64,000 bases of DNA, taken from Hanleya hanleyi. Its lineage: Eukaryota; Mollusca; Polyplacophora; Lepidopleurida; Hanleyidae. The position numbers were made by a program, and so were the translations under genes. The notes below the pieces were generated by a model, which did no database searches, was not told the origin of the DNA, and saw only the letters and a list, made by a program, of their open reading frames with translations. The DNA lies in contig JAVTVY010020607.1 in the NCBI GenBank assembly GCA_036873755.1, positions 1-64,000 of the forward strand. Reading direction: 5' to 3'. Shown in pieces: positions 32,340-43,819 of the stretch. Position 1 is the first letter of the stretch; every line of letters begins with the position of its first letter.

Positions 32340-33431
32340 CCCTGTCACACTCACCCGCGATCACGCTGGCGCTCCCACTGTGACCTGAAACGCATGAAAG
32401 CGTGAGGCAAAGCGCAGTAAGGTCTCTGAGAACGATTTGGTGACGCCGTGGAAACTGTCAAGGACATGAGGGGGTCGCCATGAGCTAACTTGAGCGCCAA
32501 CCTCGGCGCTTGTTTTGTGCTTGCACAAGCGCAGCGGGTCGGCGCTCTGACGAGAATGGTGTAATGACGCGGTACAGTCGCCATGGCAGCGCAAAGCGAA
32601 CTACATGAGCATATCGTGGACGTAGCAACAACGCATAGAAGCGACTTGGGGTCGCAGAAATCGTCCCCTGCGACTGGTGTGCGACTGCTGTACGCTAATT
32701 GGGCTCTCAATACCTGCCTCTTCCGTTCTTTTTGCGCTGTTACTGCACTTCTACTACGCTTTGTGGGCTTGTTTCCGCTCATTCTACGTCCACATTGCGC
32801 TGCCACAGAGACTATGACGCTCGTTAAACGTCCAAGGCGTTGTTCCGACGTTTGCAATAGGTTCACAGTGCGTTCTTATTACGATCCCACTTCCACTGAC
32901 CCCCACACACATTTTGGTATAAATACAGCTCCATCGTCTATACACAATCATTGTGCATCTGCTCTTCACCATGGCCGCAGAGAGACCTTCCTCGACCCCT
33001 GCCGCGTCCTCTGGACACTGGAACCTTCCCTCTGGCGGCGGACTTCTTGGTTTTTGGCATGCTGAAAGTAGACTGATGCCCTGGTCGCAGGAGGCTCTAT
33101 TTATATACGCGCCGCACATGCGCAATGCACGAGTTGCAAAGGTATTGCGAGCGTAGTGAGAGCGCAGCGGCAGCGGCTTGGATGCACTGAGAGCGCACTG
33201 AGAGCACACAGAGCGCAGTGGGAGCGCATTGATCCCATGATCAAACTGGGAACGCATACGGTTGAAGTGAGAGCGTAATAAGTGAGTCAAGAACGTACTG
33301 TAAGCTACTGTAAGCTACCTGGTGTCATGGATTTCACAATTTTCGGCGATGTCACTGCGCTTTGGCGAAAAATGTCAAAGTTCGGGAGCGCAAAGCGGTT
33401 GACGGCTGATCGCAGTGGAGTGTGACAGGCG
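32340..33431. mobile_element. 1.09-kb hAT-like element in the right palindrome arm
   Basis: The ends are CCCTGTCACACTC and GAGTGTGACAGGCG, an inverted repeat continuing with GCGATCA. The flanks are AGTTAAAG and TATTACAG. The mirror position in the left arm (near 22035) reads AGTTACAG with no insertion, so both flanks are mutated copies of an 8-bp duplication. That fits hAT. The interior is GC-rich with 'gagcgcagtg' words repeated near 33150-33230. Opposing frames of about 160-170 codons (32351-32866 minus, 32583-33065 plus, 32784-33290 minus) have no recognisable domain and are probably chance. Confidence 0.78.
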
Positions 33432-33911
33432 TATTACAGCTGCGCCGTATTGAGCATGGCAACCGATATTCATTTACATTTTCAAAGCCGGATTTCTAGA
33501 ACAGAGCGGACGCAATGGAATGGCTCTGGATTCCTACTTCCTATACAGTACTCGAGGTGTAGAGGCTGCTGGCTTGCTAGAATTTATCCGCTTTCACTTT
33601 TTCAACCCAAGAAAATTCCAAGAAAATATTTCATGATTAACCTAGCATGCCAGAACTTCACTCCCCGTACAATTATTCCCTATCAAATTCCGAAAATCGC
33701 TTTTCTCCCCATTTCTTCAAACCTGTTACAATCGCCCCATTTGTTCCCATATCGATTTCTGCCGTTAAAATTTACTAGTATAAGGTGCAATATATAGCTT
33801 GGCTTCGATAATAAACTCTAGTCATGACAAGGGAGGGACCAAGACAGGAATTTATATCGGTCGTCGACTACTTCAACATCACATGTTATTCTACATGTTT
33901 AAGATTTTCCA

Positions 33912-36900
33912 TTTTTATACGCCCGCCCAAAAGGCGGACATATTATGTGATGGCGGTTTCCGTCCGTCTGTCCGTCCATCCGTCTGTCCGTCCCCGTGTC
34001 CGGTCTATATCTGGAACAGTTTTCTATTTACAGTTCCAATTTTTGGTGAGTGGATACCCTACGGGGAGACGATGTGTCGCATACCAAAATGAAGGTCGAG
34101 GTCACAGGTCAAACGTCACGGGCCTAAAAAACAGGAAATCACTGAAGTGTTCGTGTCCGGTCTATATCTGTGAATGTTTTCTATCCACAGTTGCAATTTT
34201 TTTGCGAGTGGATACGCCAGGTGGGGACGATGTGTCGCGTACCAAAATTGAGGTCGAGGTCAGAGGTCAAAGGTCACTGTTGCCAAAAATCAGGAAATCA
34301 TTGATCGTTGACAGTTTTCTATCTACAGTTCTAATTTTTGGTGAGTGGATGCCCTAGAGGAGGGACGATGTGTTGCATATTAAATGTAGGTCAAGGTCAG
34401 AGGTCAAAGGTCAGTGTGATCGAAAAATCAAGAAATCATTAAAAATTTCTAATTTTTTGTGAGTGGATTTAATAGGCGGAAATGAAGTGATGCATACCAA
34501 AAATTAGGTCAAGTTCAAAGGTCACTGACCCCAAAATTAGGAATTTTTTGGAAATAACGTTTTTTGTGTCAGTAGATACATTAGAGGGACACAGTGTGTC
34601 ACATACCAAAATGTAGGTCAAGGTCAAACGTCAAGGTCACTGTGACCCCAAAATCGTGAAATTGTTAAAAATCATGATTTTTTGTGTCCATTGAGAAATT
34701 GAGGGGAGACGGTTTGTCATGTACCAAAATTTAGGCCAAGGTCAAGGTCAAGGTCACTGTGACCCCAAAATCAGGAAATTATTAAAACTCATGATTTTTT
34801 TGTGTGCATTGTAGATTGAGAGAAGACGATGTGTTGTGTACCAAAATTGAGGTCAAGGTCAAAGAACAAGGTCACTGTGACCCCAAAATCAAGAAATCAT
34901 TATCATTAAAAGTCACATTTTCTTATGCCTGTTGAAGATGAGGTCGTGTAATGCGATATTGCGTTCTGTCCATTCATCCATTAACATTTGTTACCCCTCA
35001 GCCCATAGGGCTGTGGGGTCTTGTCGTTGCCATGTACGTACGTCCGTCTGTCCGTCAACATGTTCTTGTCCGCTGAATATCTGCAGATCTATGAAGTCGG
35101 GCCCGACCAAACTTTGGTGAGAGCTTCCTAAATGTTGACTGATTAAATGATTAGATTTTCAGGTGGCTATGATGATTTCATGATTTTTAATTAATTTTTT
35201 TTATTATTTATTGATGGCTCAGCTTTTGCACTGCTATCTATGCCCATCAACATGTTCTTGTCCGCTGAATATCTGTAGATAGATAAAGTCGGGCCCGACG
35301 AAACTTTGGTGAGAGCTTCCTGAATGTTGACTGATGAAATGATTAGATTTTCAGATGGTTATAATTATTTCATGATTATTTTTTTTTTTTTTTTTTTTAT
35401 TATTTATTGATGGCTTAGCTTTTGCACTGTTATCTATGCCCATCGGGAACCCTTGGTTGCATGTTTCATTGTGAATTTTGAAGGTTTCCTAATACAAGAA
35501 AGATTCTCATTGAATGAAGGACAACATTTTTTCTTTAATTTTGCTATTAAATCATTCTATTCTACATCATATGTTTTATCCTAAAACTTTTGCATGAACC
35601 ATATTTGTGTCCACACATTTAACTGGTACAACATTTTTATCAATTTTTGTCACCAAACATGTTACTATACCTTGGAAATTATTTAAAACGAGTGATTAGG
35701 AGAGCCCATTTTTAGCCTGACTGGGCAATTTTGAACCAGTTTGTATACCTGAAGTTTATGCTCCCCCCCCCCCAAAAAATGATAAGGGTGGGCCTGTGTC
35801 AATCAGTGTGTTTACTTGTAATCACACTTGTGCAATGCATAAATTGCCACTGATAAAGCTACACTTTCTTGCATACTGTAATGCCAGCACACCACTCGCG
35901 TGAAACCTATGTCTCTTTTATACGGTGTCCAGGGACTTTTTGCAGGTTCCGATCCCAAACTCCCAGTTCCTTTTCGTAATTCATTATTGAGGGTCCAATG
36001 TTTTAAAGTGAATTTCGGCGCAAATAGCCTGTGATCACTCACAAAACAGAGGTTTATTAACATGAAATTCAATACCCAGCTATGCAATCGGATCGATATT
36101 GAGGATCCCAGAGGCTTTTTCTGGTATTTCCTTCAGAAATCCTTTCAAATTGAACAACAACAACACTTTCGTTTTTTGTTTCATTTGAGTTTTGGGCGCC
36201 CATATGTTTTCCGAAACTAAAGTTGGCTCTAGATGCAGCTCTGATCCTACTTGACAGAAAAAAACAGGCTGCGGGGTCCACGCACCTTTTAGGTGCTTGC
36301 CTGCAATTCATGTTGTCCATGCGATAGCTCTAGTTTTAAGGTATGGATTGATACCAAACTTTGAGTATACCTTACTCGCATGGCAAAGTGGAGCCATACA
36401 TATGACATCAATTTGTCAAAGGTCTAGGTTGCAGTCCCCCAAAACTGAATCAAGCTTAGCTGACTAAATGTGTTGGAATATTGTTGGAATATTCGAAGTT
36501 CTTTCCCCTGCATTTATATGGTATTGCCCTGTGATGTTGTCTCCCATGTTTGAAACGCTTCATTTAGTTAAACTGTTGTGAAATAAAAACCATACATTTA
36601 CTAATTTAACGGGGAGAGGAATCCTTTATGAACTTCACACCTGTTTATTAACTCAAGAACAAAGGTTTACTTCATCACTTTCTTCTTCCTTCATGAAAAA
36701 TTCTCTCGTCTGAAAGGAATCCATTTGCAGGAAAACTATTATTTTCTTGTGTTTGACTATTGTCGATATCAGTGTGGGATATGTGAGCTCTCAGCTCTTG
36801 CTTCAAGGTCAACTAGTTACCAAGAGTTAAGCTCATTTTAGTTTATCATTCAATATAAGATGTGATATATGTTACATTCTCATAAGCAAAAAATTGTAGA

Positions 36901-37019
36901 CCTTTCTCTGGATTGCTAGATCAATTGGAATCAAGGCTATTAAACAACCTTGAAATTTGAATCAATGTAATTTCAGATATACGGGCGTATATTGAAGCCC
37001 CTTGGGCTCTTTTATTTTG
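33912..37019 (+). mobile_element. Helentron/HINE-like element, copy 2
   Basis: Starts TATACGCCCGCCCAAAAGGCGG with a longer GTCY run (33959-33992). It has the same 110-bp 'aaggtcactgtgacccc' units to about 34920 and the same non-repetitive 3' half, ending GGGCGTATATTGAAGCCCC with the hairpin AGCCCCTTGGGCT before T-rich DNA. Between the units and the 3' half it contains a different GTCY element (34992-35660). Copies 1 and 2 face the same way and are separated by the outer part of the palindrome arm. Confidence 0.72.
34992..35660 (+). mobile_element. Nested GTCY element with CCCCTCAGCCC hairpin
   Basis: TACCCCTCAGCCCATAGGGC..GTGGGG forms a hairpin, followed by 'cttgtcgttgccatgtacgt' and 'cgtccgtctgtccgtc'. 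Two 170-bp units then begin 'caacatgttcttgtccgctg', with a T-run of about 18 in the second. The opening is that of the element at 48518 ('acccctcggc..ggggtattgtcgt'), so both belong to one family. Confidence 0.6.
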
Positions 37020-38040
37020 TTCTTCCCGTGTTTCTGCCTTTGGTACTTGTCGGCAAGAGGTCATGTGCCATTTTGGGTCGATACGGATCGGTGGATGTAG
37101 TTTATACATGAACTCAGACTCTGTCGCTATTATATCGGCCTTTGTTCCCAATACATGGGACTGTAAAGGGCAATGCATTCCTTTTGCTTCCAGACGTCTT
37201 TACTACTGCTAGTCCACTAACCGGGATATTGTCACTTTCTGTTAGGAACGTAACCATGAATTGTTTCTGTCTCATAGGGTGAAGATCCCTTCTTGTCACT
37301 GCATGACCCAGTTTTTCACAGCAATTTTCTTGGGGTTAAAATGTTGAAAATTAGAAGCCTGCGTCTGGCATTAAGAGATCGTTTCCCGCTGGATAAATAA
37401 CTGCTAAACGCTAAAGAAATTGTCGCTATCGCATCCAGTAAAATGAAGAAACAAAAGAAGGTAGTTCTTGTCAGTAGTGTGAGCTAGATGGTTTGATATT
37501 GCGATACACCTGTGCTCCGATTTGTTCTTCAAACGTGTTCGTTTTGTGAGAGTTCTTGTTACAATAAAATTCGTATATGATGGAGTTTTTTCTTCGAAAT
37601 TAGAATCAGTAACCGTAAACCTAAGTCCTCATATTTTAGCTCCGTTCCGGGAGACAGTGGATCGTGTTGTGCTTCGAGGATTGCTCACCCTACGTACTGG
37701 ATGTGTAAACGAAAGCTGTGTTTCTGGAAATAGCGGATAATATTCAGTTTTTGGGGCTGGAAAACCTTGTGCATTAAATCCCGAATGTTTTGATTCCATT
37801 CATTTATCTACACTCTACTAGGTTGGGAGGAGATAGTGATGGAAAGGTCCTTCCACAATCAGTTCGCCTTAGCATATTTTTATATTGGGCAGTATACAAT
37901 CGAAGCCACATGTGAATCTAGTGACAAACCTGAACCCCAAAATACTCAACTCATTTCCTATGTCAAGTCGATCAAATCACGGTTTATGACCAAACATTGT
38001 CTCATTTGCGTTACGTTCGCGCTATAAACCCTACCTGGCA
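37020..38040. other. Unassigned DNA
   Basis: A 65-bp stretch at 37238-37300 ('ttctgttaggaacgtaacc', 'ctcatagggtgaagatccct') also occurs at 3588-3640. Otherwise short frames without motif. Confidence 0.4.
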
Positions 38041-38044
38041 ACGC

Positions 38045-38150
38045 GACTTCTTAAATTATCATATTGGGGTCATTTTGAGCCTATTTGCATGACACGCCGA
38101 GCAGAGAATCATGGGTAAATTCAAAATGTGATGTTTTCGTCATATTAAGT
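38045..38150 (+). mobile_element. piggyBac-like MITE fragment
   Basis: 'tatcatattggggtcatttt' to 'gagcagagaatcatgggtaa' and 'gttttcgtcatat' match the middle of the family. It lies about 110 bp before a fuller copy at 38261. Confidence 0.6.
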
Positions 38151-38260
38151 ACGCAAAAATTCAGCATGTTGATTCAACGCGAATCTATGCGTTTTACTGA
38201 AACCATATCTTTTAGTATCGCCAGAAAACACTCCATGATTTGTTCCCCCTCCCCCATTAA

Positions 38261-38832
38261 TCCTACCAGGCCAGGGGGAGGGAAGCCAAAATGCCCCCCT
38301 ACCAAACTTTCTGCGCTATCTCCGGAACGCCAAAGAATGGAGAGCTGAAACTCCTTGACATTATAGGTTATCATATCGGGGTCATTCAGAGCCTATTGAC
38401 ATATCCTCACGAGCAGAGAATCATGGGTAAATTTAAAATGGCGGTCATGTGGGGTACCAGAAAAAGTGGTGTTTTCGTCATATTTCTTCAAACTTTTTCT
38501 TCTTCTGTATGGAAAAGTGGGTAAAACTTATTTTATTTCATATCAGATTTTTATTATTATTATTTACTAATTTATCATGCAGTTTTTGCGAAGAAAAAAC
38601 GAAAATGAAAAATTCGAAAATTTTGACCGAAAAATCGTCCAAAAATACTTTTTTGAAAATGACGTAACAGTGACGTCATCGTGGCGGCCATCTTGGATTT
38701 TTTCTACATTTTCTTGTAGAGCTTGGCCCAAAGATATAATGTGGTAAGGTTCAACCCTCTAGCCATAGCGATAGCGAAAATATATAGAGGGGCACTCCCC
38801 CCTCCTCACCCCAAATCGTCCAGGCCAGATAG
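38261..38832 (+). mobile_element. piggyBac-like MITE abutting the LDLa exon
   Basis: TTAA (38257-38260) precedes TCCTACCAGGCCAGG. The right end GGCCAGATAG precedes TTAA (38833-38836). The body has the full order seen at 15183, including TGACGTAA and TGACGTCA sites and 'gtggcggccatcttggattt'. The element ends 35 bp before the LDLa exon. Confidence 0.8.
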
Positions 38833-38867
38833 TTAATAAAGCTAGTCTTTGTTTTTCATTGTAACAG

Positions 38868-39227
38868 GCACTGGTTTCAGGGAGATTTCCTGTGACAAAG
38901 GCACGCGTTGCTATTCGTATTATAGCGATCGATGTGACGGTTTTCGAAAATGTTTGGATGGGGCCGATGAACTGTCATGTGTCAAGAAATGCGACCATTA
39001 CGAGACGATTTGTGATAACGGGGAGCGTTGCTATTCCAACTTTGAAAAGTGCAACGGTTATAGAGACTGCACGGACGGAGCGGACGAGACTAACTGTCCC
39101 TGCCCCTCGTACACTTGCAGCGATAATTACGGTTGTTTCACAGCTTACGAGAAATGCAATGACGTAAATGACTGCTCGGATGGGTCTGATGAATACGGCT
39201 GTTCAGATAACACATGGCGAAATAAAG
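38868..39227 (+). CDS. LDLa receptor gene, exon with three LDL-receptor class A repeats
   Basis: The 360-bp exon between 'cattgtaacag' and 'gtgagt' is open throughout. It encodes three repeats of the six-cysteine LDLa pattern, ending in DGADELSC, DGADETNC and DGSDEYGC. The acidic clusters are the usual calcium-binding positions. The first cysteine of repeat 1 comes from the codon split with the exon at 18640. LDLa repeats bind protein or lipoprotein ligands and occur in extracellular parts of receptors. The exon ends in phase 1 and joins CG of the next exon to give alanine. A piggyBac-like MITE ends only 31 bp upstream of the exon, so the acceptor tract begins right at the transposon border. 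Confidence 0.9.
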
Positions 39228-39660
39228 GTGAGTATTCGAACTGATAACTTAACTTATGGGTCGAAAACCTGGGTTATCTACCAAACAACCACGAGTTTCT
39301 CTTTCCTTACATGTAACTCTAGTTTCTGTTTCTCAACATCGAAAATCACAGTTGTCTCTGGATAACTTAAGTTATAGAACCGAGAACCTAGGTCAGTGGG
39401 TGTGTTATACTGTTCATCAAATGAAATTGATCAGTTCGATTATTTACCTCTCGTTGTTGTCTGATAATTGACTGTTAGCTATTGACATAGTATTGGAAAA
39501 TGAATGTTTCGGATTAAGTGTCTTCTAGAATCGAATTCCACTTCGACGTTTTGAGGGTTACACACACAAAACTTACACAATTATTGGTTATGTTCAAACG
39601 TAAAATATTTCCTCAAATTGGTAGCACGTCCTGCTGAGCTTTAGTCAAATGGTCCGCACT

Positions 39661-39960
39661 CCTATGGCCCAGTGGTTAGAGCGTTAGACTCACAATGGAG
39701 AGGTCTTCTGATTGATGTCGGACTGAGCCATACATTAAAACATGGAACTTGTTGCTGGAAAATCAAAATTTGTTCATTTTCGCCCATCATTGTGGGAAAA
39801 TGAGGAAAATGTGTTCCTCTGGGGTAGCGCCCAACTGGAGATAATGACCAGTATGGATACAACGTATAGTTGTTCGATGACGCTTGTAATGTGCTTGGGT
39901 ACGATTCTACTTACAATTAGATGGGGGGGAGAGAATTTATTTCTGCTGTGTTCTGTAGCT
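39661..39960 (+). mobile_element. tRNA-derived SINE-like sequence
   Basis: 'ctatggcccagtggttagag' followed by 'cgttagactcacaatg' resembles a tRNA 5' half with the A-box form TGGCNNAGTGG. The anticodon arm is plausible, but the B box ('ctgattgatgtc') is degenerate, so it is not a functional tRNA gene. The following 200 bp ('ttgctggaaaatcaaaattt', 'gtagcgcccaactggag') would be the SINE body. Confidence 0.5.
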
Positions 39961-40466
39961 AAAACCAACTCGACGAACTGCTCCGTGATCGGCTGTTTGC
40001 AGTTCGACCGAGAGAACGGAGCGACCTCTGTTGTAATTATCTCCCTTTAGTGTATATTCCTTAGGGGGATGGAATATGCAGTTTCAGGGGGCAATATACA
40101 CCCACGTGACCGGGGAATATGCAGTTTTATCTCGTTTCAATTTATATAGGGAGACACTCTAATAAATATAATAATGTCAATTACTGCCTCGCTGGACGCT
40201 CAGTATTGAAAGGATTGGCCAAGAATTCCTTGGCTTGATGTCAGGATAATATGAGTGAGTTAAGACACTAGATGACGGCACTGCTTCCGTTCTGTTGCAT
40301 GTAGGTACATATTCTTTAAAAGCAACTTAAAATCTCGGTCACTTACTCTATCCAACAGGGTAAACAGAAAGCCGGAGGTCTTCGAGGTACATTTATGATG
40401 TTGCCATATCCTATATCTGACAGGTTTAGCTTTGAAATATAAATGATATATGTTTGTCCATTTCAG

Positions 40467-40550
40467 CGGGCTTATCTACTGGCGGTATCGTTGGCATAGT
40501 GGTCGGTGTCATCATTCTTTCTATCTGCTTAGCATGCTGTAAATATTACT
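40467..40550 (+). CDS. LDLa receptor gene, transmembrane exon
   Basis: This 84-bp exon lies between 'gtccatttcag' and 'gtaagt'. It encodes a glycine-rich lead (AGLSTGG) and a membrane span (IVGIVVGVIILSICLACC) followed by KYY. Phase 1 borders on both sides match the neighbouring exons. The junction with the tail exon completes a cysteine codon (T + GT), giving CCKYYCRQSRGR. That is a juxtamembrane Cys/basic stretch of the sort seen in single-pass proteins such as Shisa and CYYR1. The resemblance is in style only, and no homology is claimed. Confidence 0.85.
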
Positions 40551-40764
40551 GTAAGTATCGCCTCGTGCACTGGAGGAGTCATATAAACATGCGTTTATAC
40601 TCCTTGATGAGTCAAATTCACACGTATATTGCACAACACATAGAATGACTATGACTAAGCTGTTTTGTCATCACAGCTCACGAGCTAGGTTATCTAATCC
40701 CGCTTAAGCCGGTGTTAGGGGCCGTGTGGTTACTTCATTATCTCATTATTTCCGCGTCCGACTC

Positions 40765-40925
40765 GCAAAACTTGAAAGTAGAAAGCTGGAAACTGTACAT
40801 CACTCTGGCATTCGAGGATTCCATCTCGCGAAAATTGAAAGTAGAAAGATGGAAAGAAGCTACATCGTTCCTTTATTCGAGCTTTCCATCATACAAAATT
40901 GAAAGCAGAAAGAAAATGAATTCAT
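40765..40925 (+). repeat. 'aaattgaaagtagaaagatggaaagctc'-type array
   Basis: Three imperfect units of about 60 bp each contain 'ttgaaagtagaaag.tggaaa'. The same wording, reversed, is at 50330-50450 inside the frame at 50031-50525. Confidence 0.6.
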
Positions 40926-41129
40926 TACATATATAGGAGAATCGGAGTCATACTTTGTTAAAATTTGTCTCGTTTCTCTCAATATAAAAATTTGCATTTT
41001 ACGACATGCGCTTTATTTTGGGTTTTGTACAGTACATGGAATTTAGGAGAAAAGTTAATTTCAACGAGATCGCTGATTTGGGGAAATGGAGCTAATTTTA
41101 GCTATTTGTCATAAATTCATTTTGGAATA

Positions 41130-41308
41130 CAAGCGTCTAACCGTCATTCATTATTCGGTCGTCGTCTATTAGAGAATTTCCGCGTTCATGATCCAAAGAC
41201 CTGAATCATATAACTGCAACAGCACCCAACTTCAAAAAAGAAATCATAGTATACATAAAAATAGGCTAGTTTCCTGCAAAACAGAATCGGTCAACACTTT
41301 TCAATGAT
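41130..41308 (-). repeat. Dispersed ~185-bp repeat (copy 4, reverse)
   Basis: Starts 'gtctaaccgtcattcattat' and ends 'tgaccgattc..ttttcaatgat'. It is the reverse complement of the 14085/17352/30316 family and directly abuts the CCGGTGTG MITE at 41310. Confidence 0.65.
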
Positions 41309-41309
41309 A

Positions 41310-41473
41310 CCGGTGTGGAGGATAAGAATGTCCGGTGGCTAAGAGTGTCCGTATCTGCTAACCCAGGTAGGACACTTTTCTCCACATTGGGGCAAGTGTC
41401 CGTCTCTCGTTGCACTAGAAAATGATATGAAAAGGGACACTAATCGCCAGGACATTCTTATCCATCACACCCG
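41310..41473. mobile_element. 164-bp MITE with CCGGTGTG ends (copy 2)
   Basis: Same inverted ends and same internal GTCC/GGAC words as 18955-19124, at about 85 percent identity by eye. Confidence 0.7.
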
Positions 41474-41572
41474 CAAGACAACATGATTTTCCAAATATAT
41501 CAAATCCATATATGTTCTTGATCCATATGATTTTCGTTAAAATGGATATTTGGTTTAGGATGTATCTCAGGC

Positions 41573-41730
41573 ATGCTTCGATTGTGAATGTTCATATGAA
41601 CACTGATGATAATGAAATACATGGGTACATACGGCTCTTAGCCCCGGGCAGTCACGCTTCGATCGTGACTGTTCATATGAACACCATGGTAGGATTGAAA
41701 TAAAAGGGCTCATACGGCCCTTATTCCCGG
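41573..41730. repeat. 78-bp tandem duplication with GTTCATATGAAC palindrome
   Basis: Two units each read 'gcttcgat.gtgactgttcat' followed by ATGAACACC, about 30 bp of variable sequence, and 'catacggc.ctta..cccgg'. GTTCATATGAAC is a perfect 12-bp palindrome at 41591 and 41669. Confidence 0.7.
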
Positions 41731-42714
41731 CTTGAGCGGAATTAAACATACGTTAAGAAACGTAACGTCATAGATCTTGCACGTTACATTCGTATTTTGC
41801 CTTCAGCATGCGATGTGTACCGCCAGATTTGAGAAACTTTGAGCGGAGGCGCTTGGTGGTATAGCTCTGTCGTATAAGTTTCTGCAATAATGTTTTCTGG
41901 CGTTGATTATCAGCGTCAAATTTAATACGGGATCTAGCAAATGCTAATAGGCGAGATATGTATACGCAGGTCGCGATGAAATATTACTCTCCAGAAAGGG
42001 ATAGTTAACGATGTCGAAATTGTTATCATCTCGTAAAGTCGACGAGAGAGAAGGCCCCCTTAATCTTCATAGAGTTTTTGGGCTAAATATGATGTGCCAT
42101 TAGCGCTGTATGTAGTTTCTGTCAAATCCAATGAAGGTGGATATATATCCTTCACTGCGTCATTTATTTAGCGATTATCCACAGCGAGAAGATCGTCTTA
42201 GCGTTTGGTGAATGAGAAGGAACGGGCTTTGCAATGATCGATTTTGAAAGCGTCTGCATATAGTCGTATTCATAAAAGAGCAGCTATAATTCAGCCAAAC
42301 GGGGAATACCATATAGGAATACCTATATTGTGTTGCCAAATTTCACATAAATATTATTAATGAGAACTTCAAACAACTCTATAACATCCTTTGAATGATA
42401 TTCGTTGTATGTAGTAGAGGCACAGCAATGAGAACAAATAACAATATCGTTAATCTAATTATTCTTCATTCAATTTTCGCTTTGAGAGCAGGAAAATACT
42501 AGAATTTGCTGTATGCCCTCTTTTGAATTAGTAAACCTCGTTCGACACAATTCAAATTTTTCAGCACAGGTGTTGATTGTATGACTTAGAGGGATAACTC
42601 GGTCTTATTCACTCTATGATCAGTACAAGTTTCCAGCAGTACCCCTGCACCTTGAACATTTTCTCCCCAAGCATGTGTCTGCCACGCGAGAGCCGTATTT
42701 CGTAATACAATAGA

Positions 42715-43205
42715 GATTAGACTCTATTAGAATTGAGATCGTGCTGCATGTACTACTATTTATATTAATGAATAGTCTTTTCTGCAATCGACCGCAAGTG
42801 AGTGAATTTCACGCGGGGTTAAGTGTAGAATAACAATATATGTATTATAATAGCTGCAGTGAAATGTATTTTTCTGTGTAAACAACATTTCTAACCTCAA
42901 ACGGGAATTGAACATATACACAGTCATTCGTACGATAACTGGCCACAATACTATGATTCAGCGTGTATTTTATCTTGGTATGTGTCCTCACGCGATCCGT
43001 AACTGTATTATAGTTCCAAACTCTATTTGAATAGGGATCGTGTTGCATGTACTCTTTCTCTTAATGAATAGCCTTGTCTGCAATCTATCGCAAGTGAGTG
43101 AAGTTCACGTAGAGTTAAGTGAAGAATAACCATGTACTATAACAGCCACGGTGAAATATACACTACTGTCACATTAGTATGGTTCAACGTGTACCTTATC
43201 CGGGG
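42715..43205. repeat. ~300-bp tandem duplication
   Basis: 'gatcgtgctgcatgtact', 'aatgaatagtcttttctgca', 'caagtgagtgaatttcacg' and 'ggttaagtg.agaataac' at 42737-42850 recur at 43038-43150. The two units are diverged and the second is shorter. Confidence 0.7.
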
Positions 43206-43374
43206 CTGTTTCAATACGAACACATTGCTTTTACGCAGTTAAACACGGGTGTTTTATAGTCTTGAAACTTACAGTTATCTACTGTTACTCTAGTCATTGA
43301 CAAAACATAAACTGACAAGTGCTTGAGTTCTGTATCTGTATAAAAGTGAATACTGTATATGCTATAATGTATGT

Positions 43375-43510
43375 ATATATCTTTGTCCGTGTGTGTGTAT
43401 GTATGCATGTATGTGTACGTGTGCATGTGTATGTATTTTATGTATATATGTATATATGTATGTATGTGCAGATGTATGTATGCGTATATACACGTACGAA
43501 TGTATGTACT
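43375..43510. repeat. TG/TATG-rich microsatellite
   Basis: A compound (TG)n, (GTAT)n and (TATA)n tract. The several overlapping Val/Cys/Met/Tyr-rich open frames across it are products of the repeat. Confidence 0.85.
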
Positions 43511-43819
43511 CTATTATTCATTTTTTGCCTATGGGACTGTGTTGCATATGTTGTAAATATGTAATTTATGACGACAAAGGATTTTCTTCCGTTATATAAT
43601 TACCTTTTACTATATTGTCCGTTTCTTCCTCCAATTTTGCCTCTCCTATACTATTCAACTGAATTTACCTGGGCCCATTAATTTCGATGTCGAACTGAAA
43701 CGAGAGATATAGTACCAGGAGTGAATCCACGTTAACTTGCCTCTACTTTATGTGTGTAACTTCAATGTTGTCACACATCACACCTGTTACAGCAGTATGC
43801 TGTCATCTGAAAATCTTAT

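Larger units (their letters stand above)
21578..33890. repeat. Giant palindrome with two gene-bearing arms
   Basis: The left arm (21578-26513) and right arm (26563-33890) are inverted copies around a 49-bp loop. Matching anchors are: 'gttgatgtagtcgac' at 21588 with 'gtcgactacttcaacatc' at 33870; 'tcgaggtgtagaggctgctg' at 33552 with its complement at 21912; 'gtgtacggaagtaag' at 31901 with its complement at 24095; 'cgacgcattctgttcatct' at 28961 with its complement at 24609; and the gene copies at 25628-26128 and 26931-27988. The left arm carries one insertion (22267-23857). The right arm carries three (26942-27354, about 29263-31847, 32340-33431). Without these the arms are about 3.3 and 3.2 kb, so the original was a nearly symmetric 6.5-kb inverted repeat. 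It lies in intron 2 of the LDLa receptor gene. Confidence 0.88.

Noticed and set aside
32351..33290. Three 160-171-codon frames on both strands
   Set aside because: They overlap each other inside a GC-rich hAT-like element; mutual shadows without a transposase motif.
33824..34357. 177-codon frame rich in Val/Arg/Pro/Ser
   Set aside because: It translates the GTCY microsatellite and the 110-bp HINE units; repeats of this kind are open by composition.
39664..39735. Possible tRNA gene
   Set aside because: The A-box-like half is good, but the B box and acceptor pairing fail; better read as a tRNA-derived SINE head.
43319..43599. Overlapping Cys/Val/Met/Tyr-rich frames
   Set aside because: They are translations of (TG)n/(TATG)n microsatellite in several frames at once.
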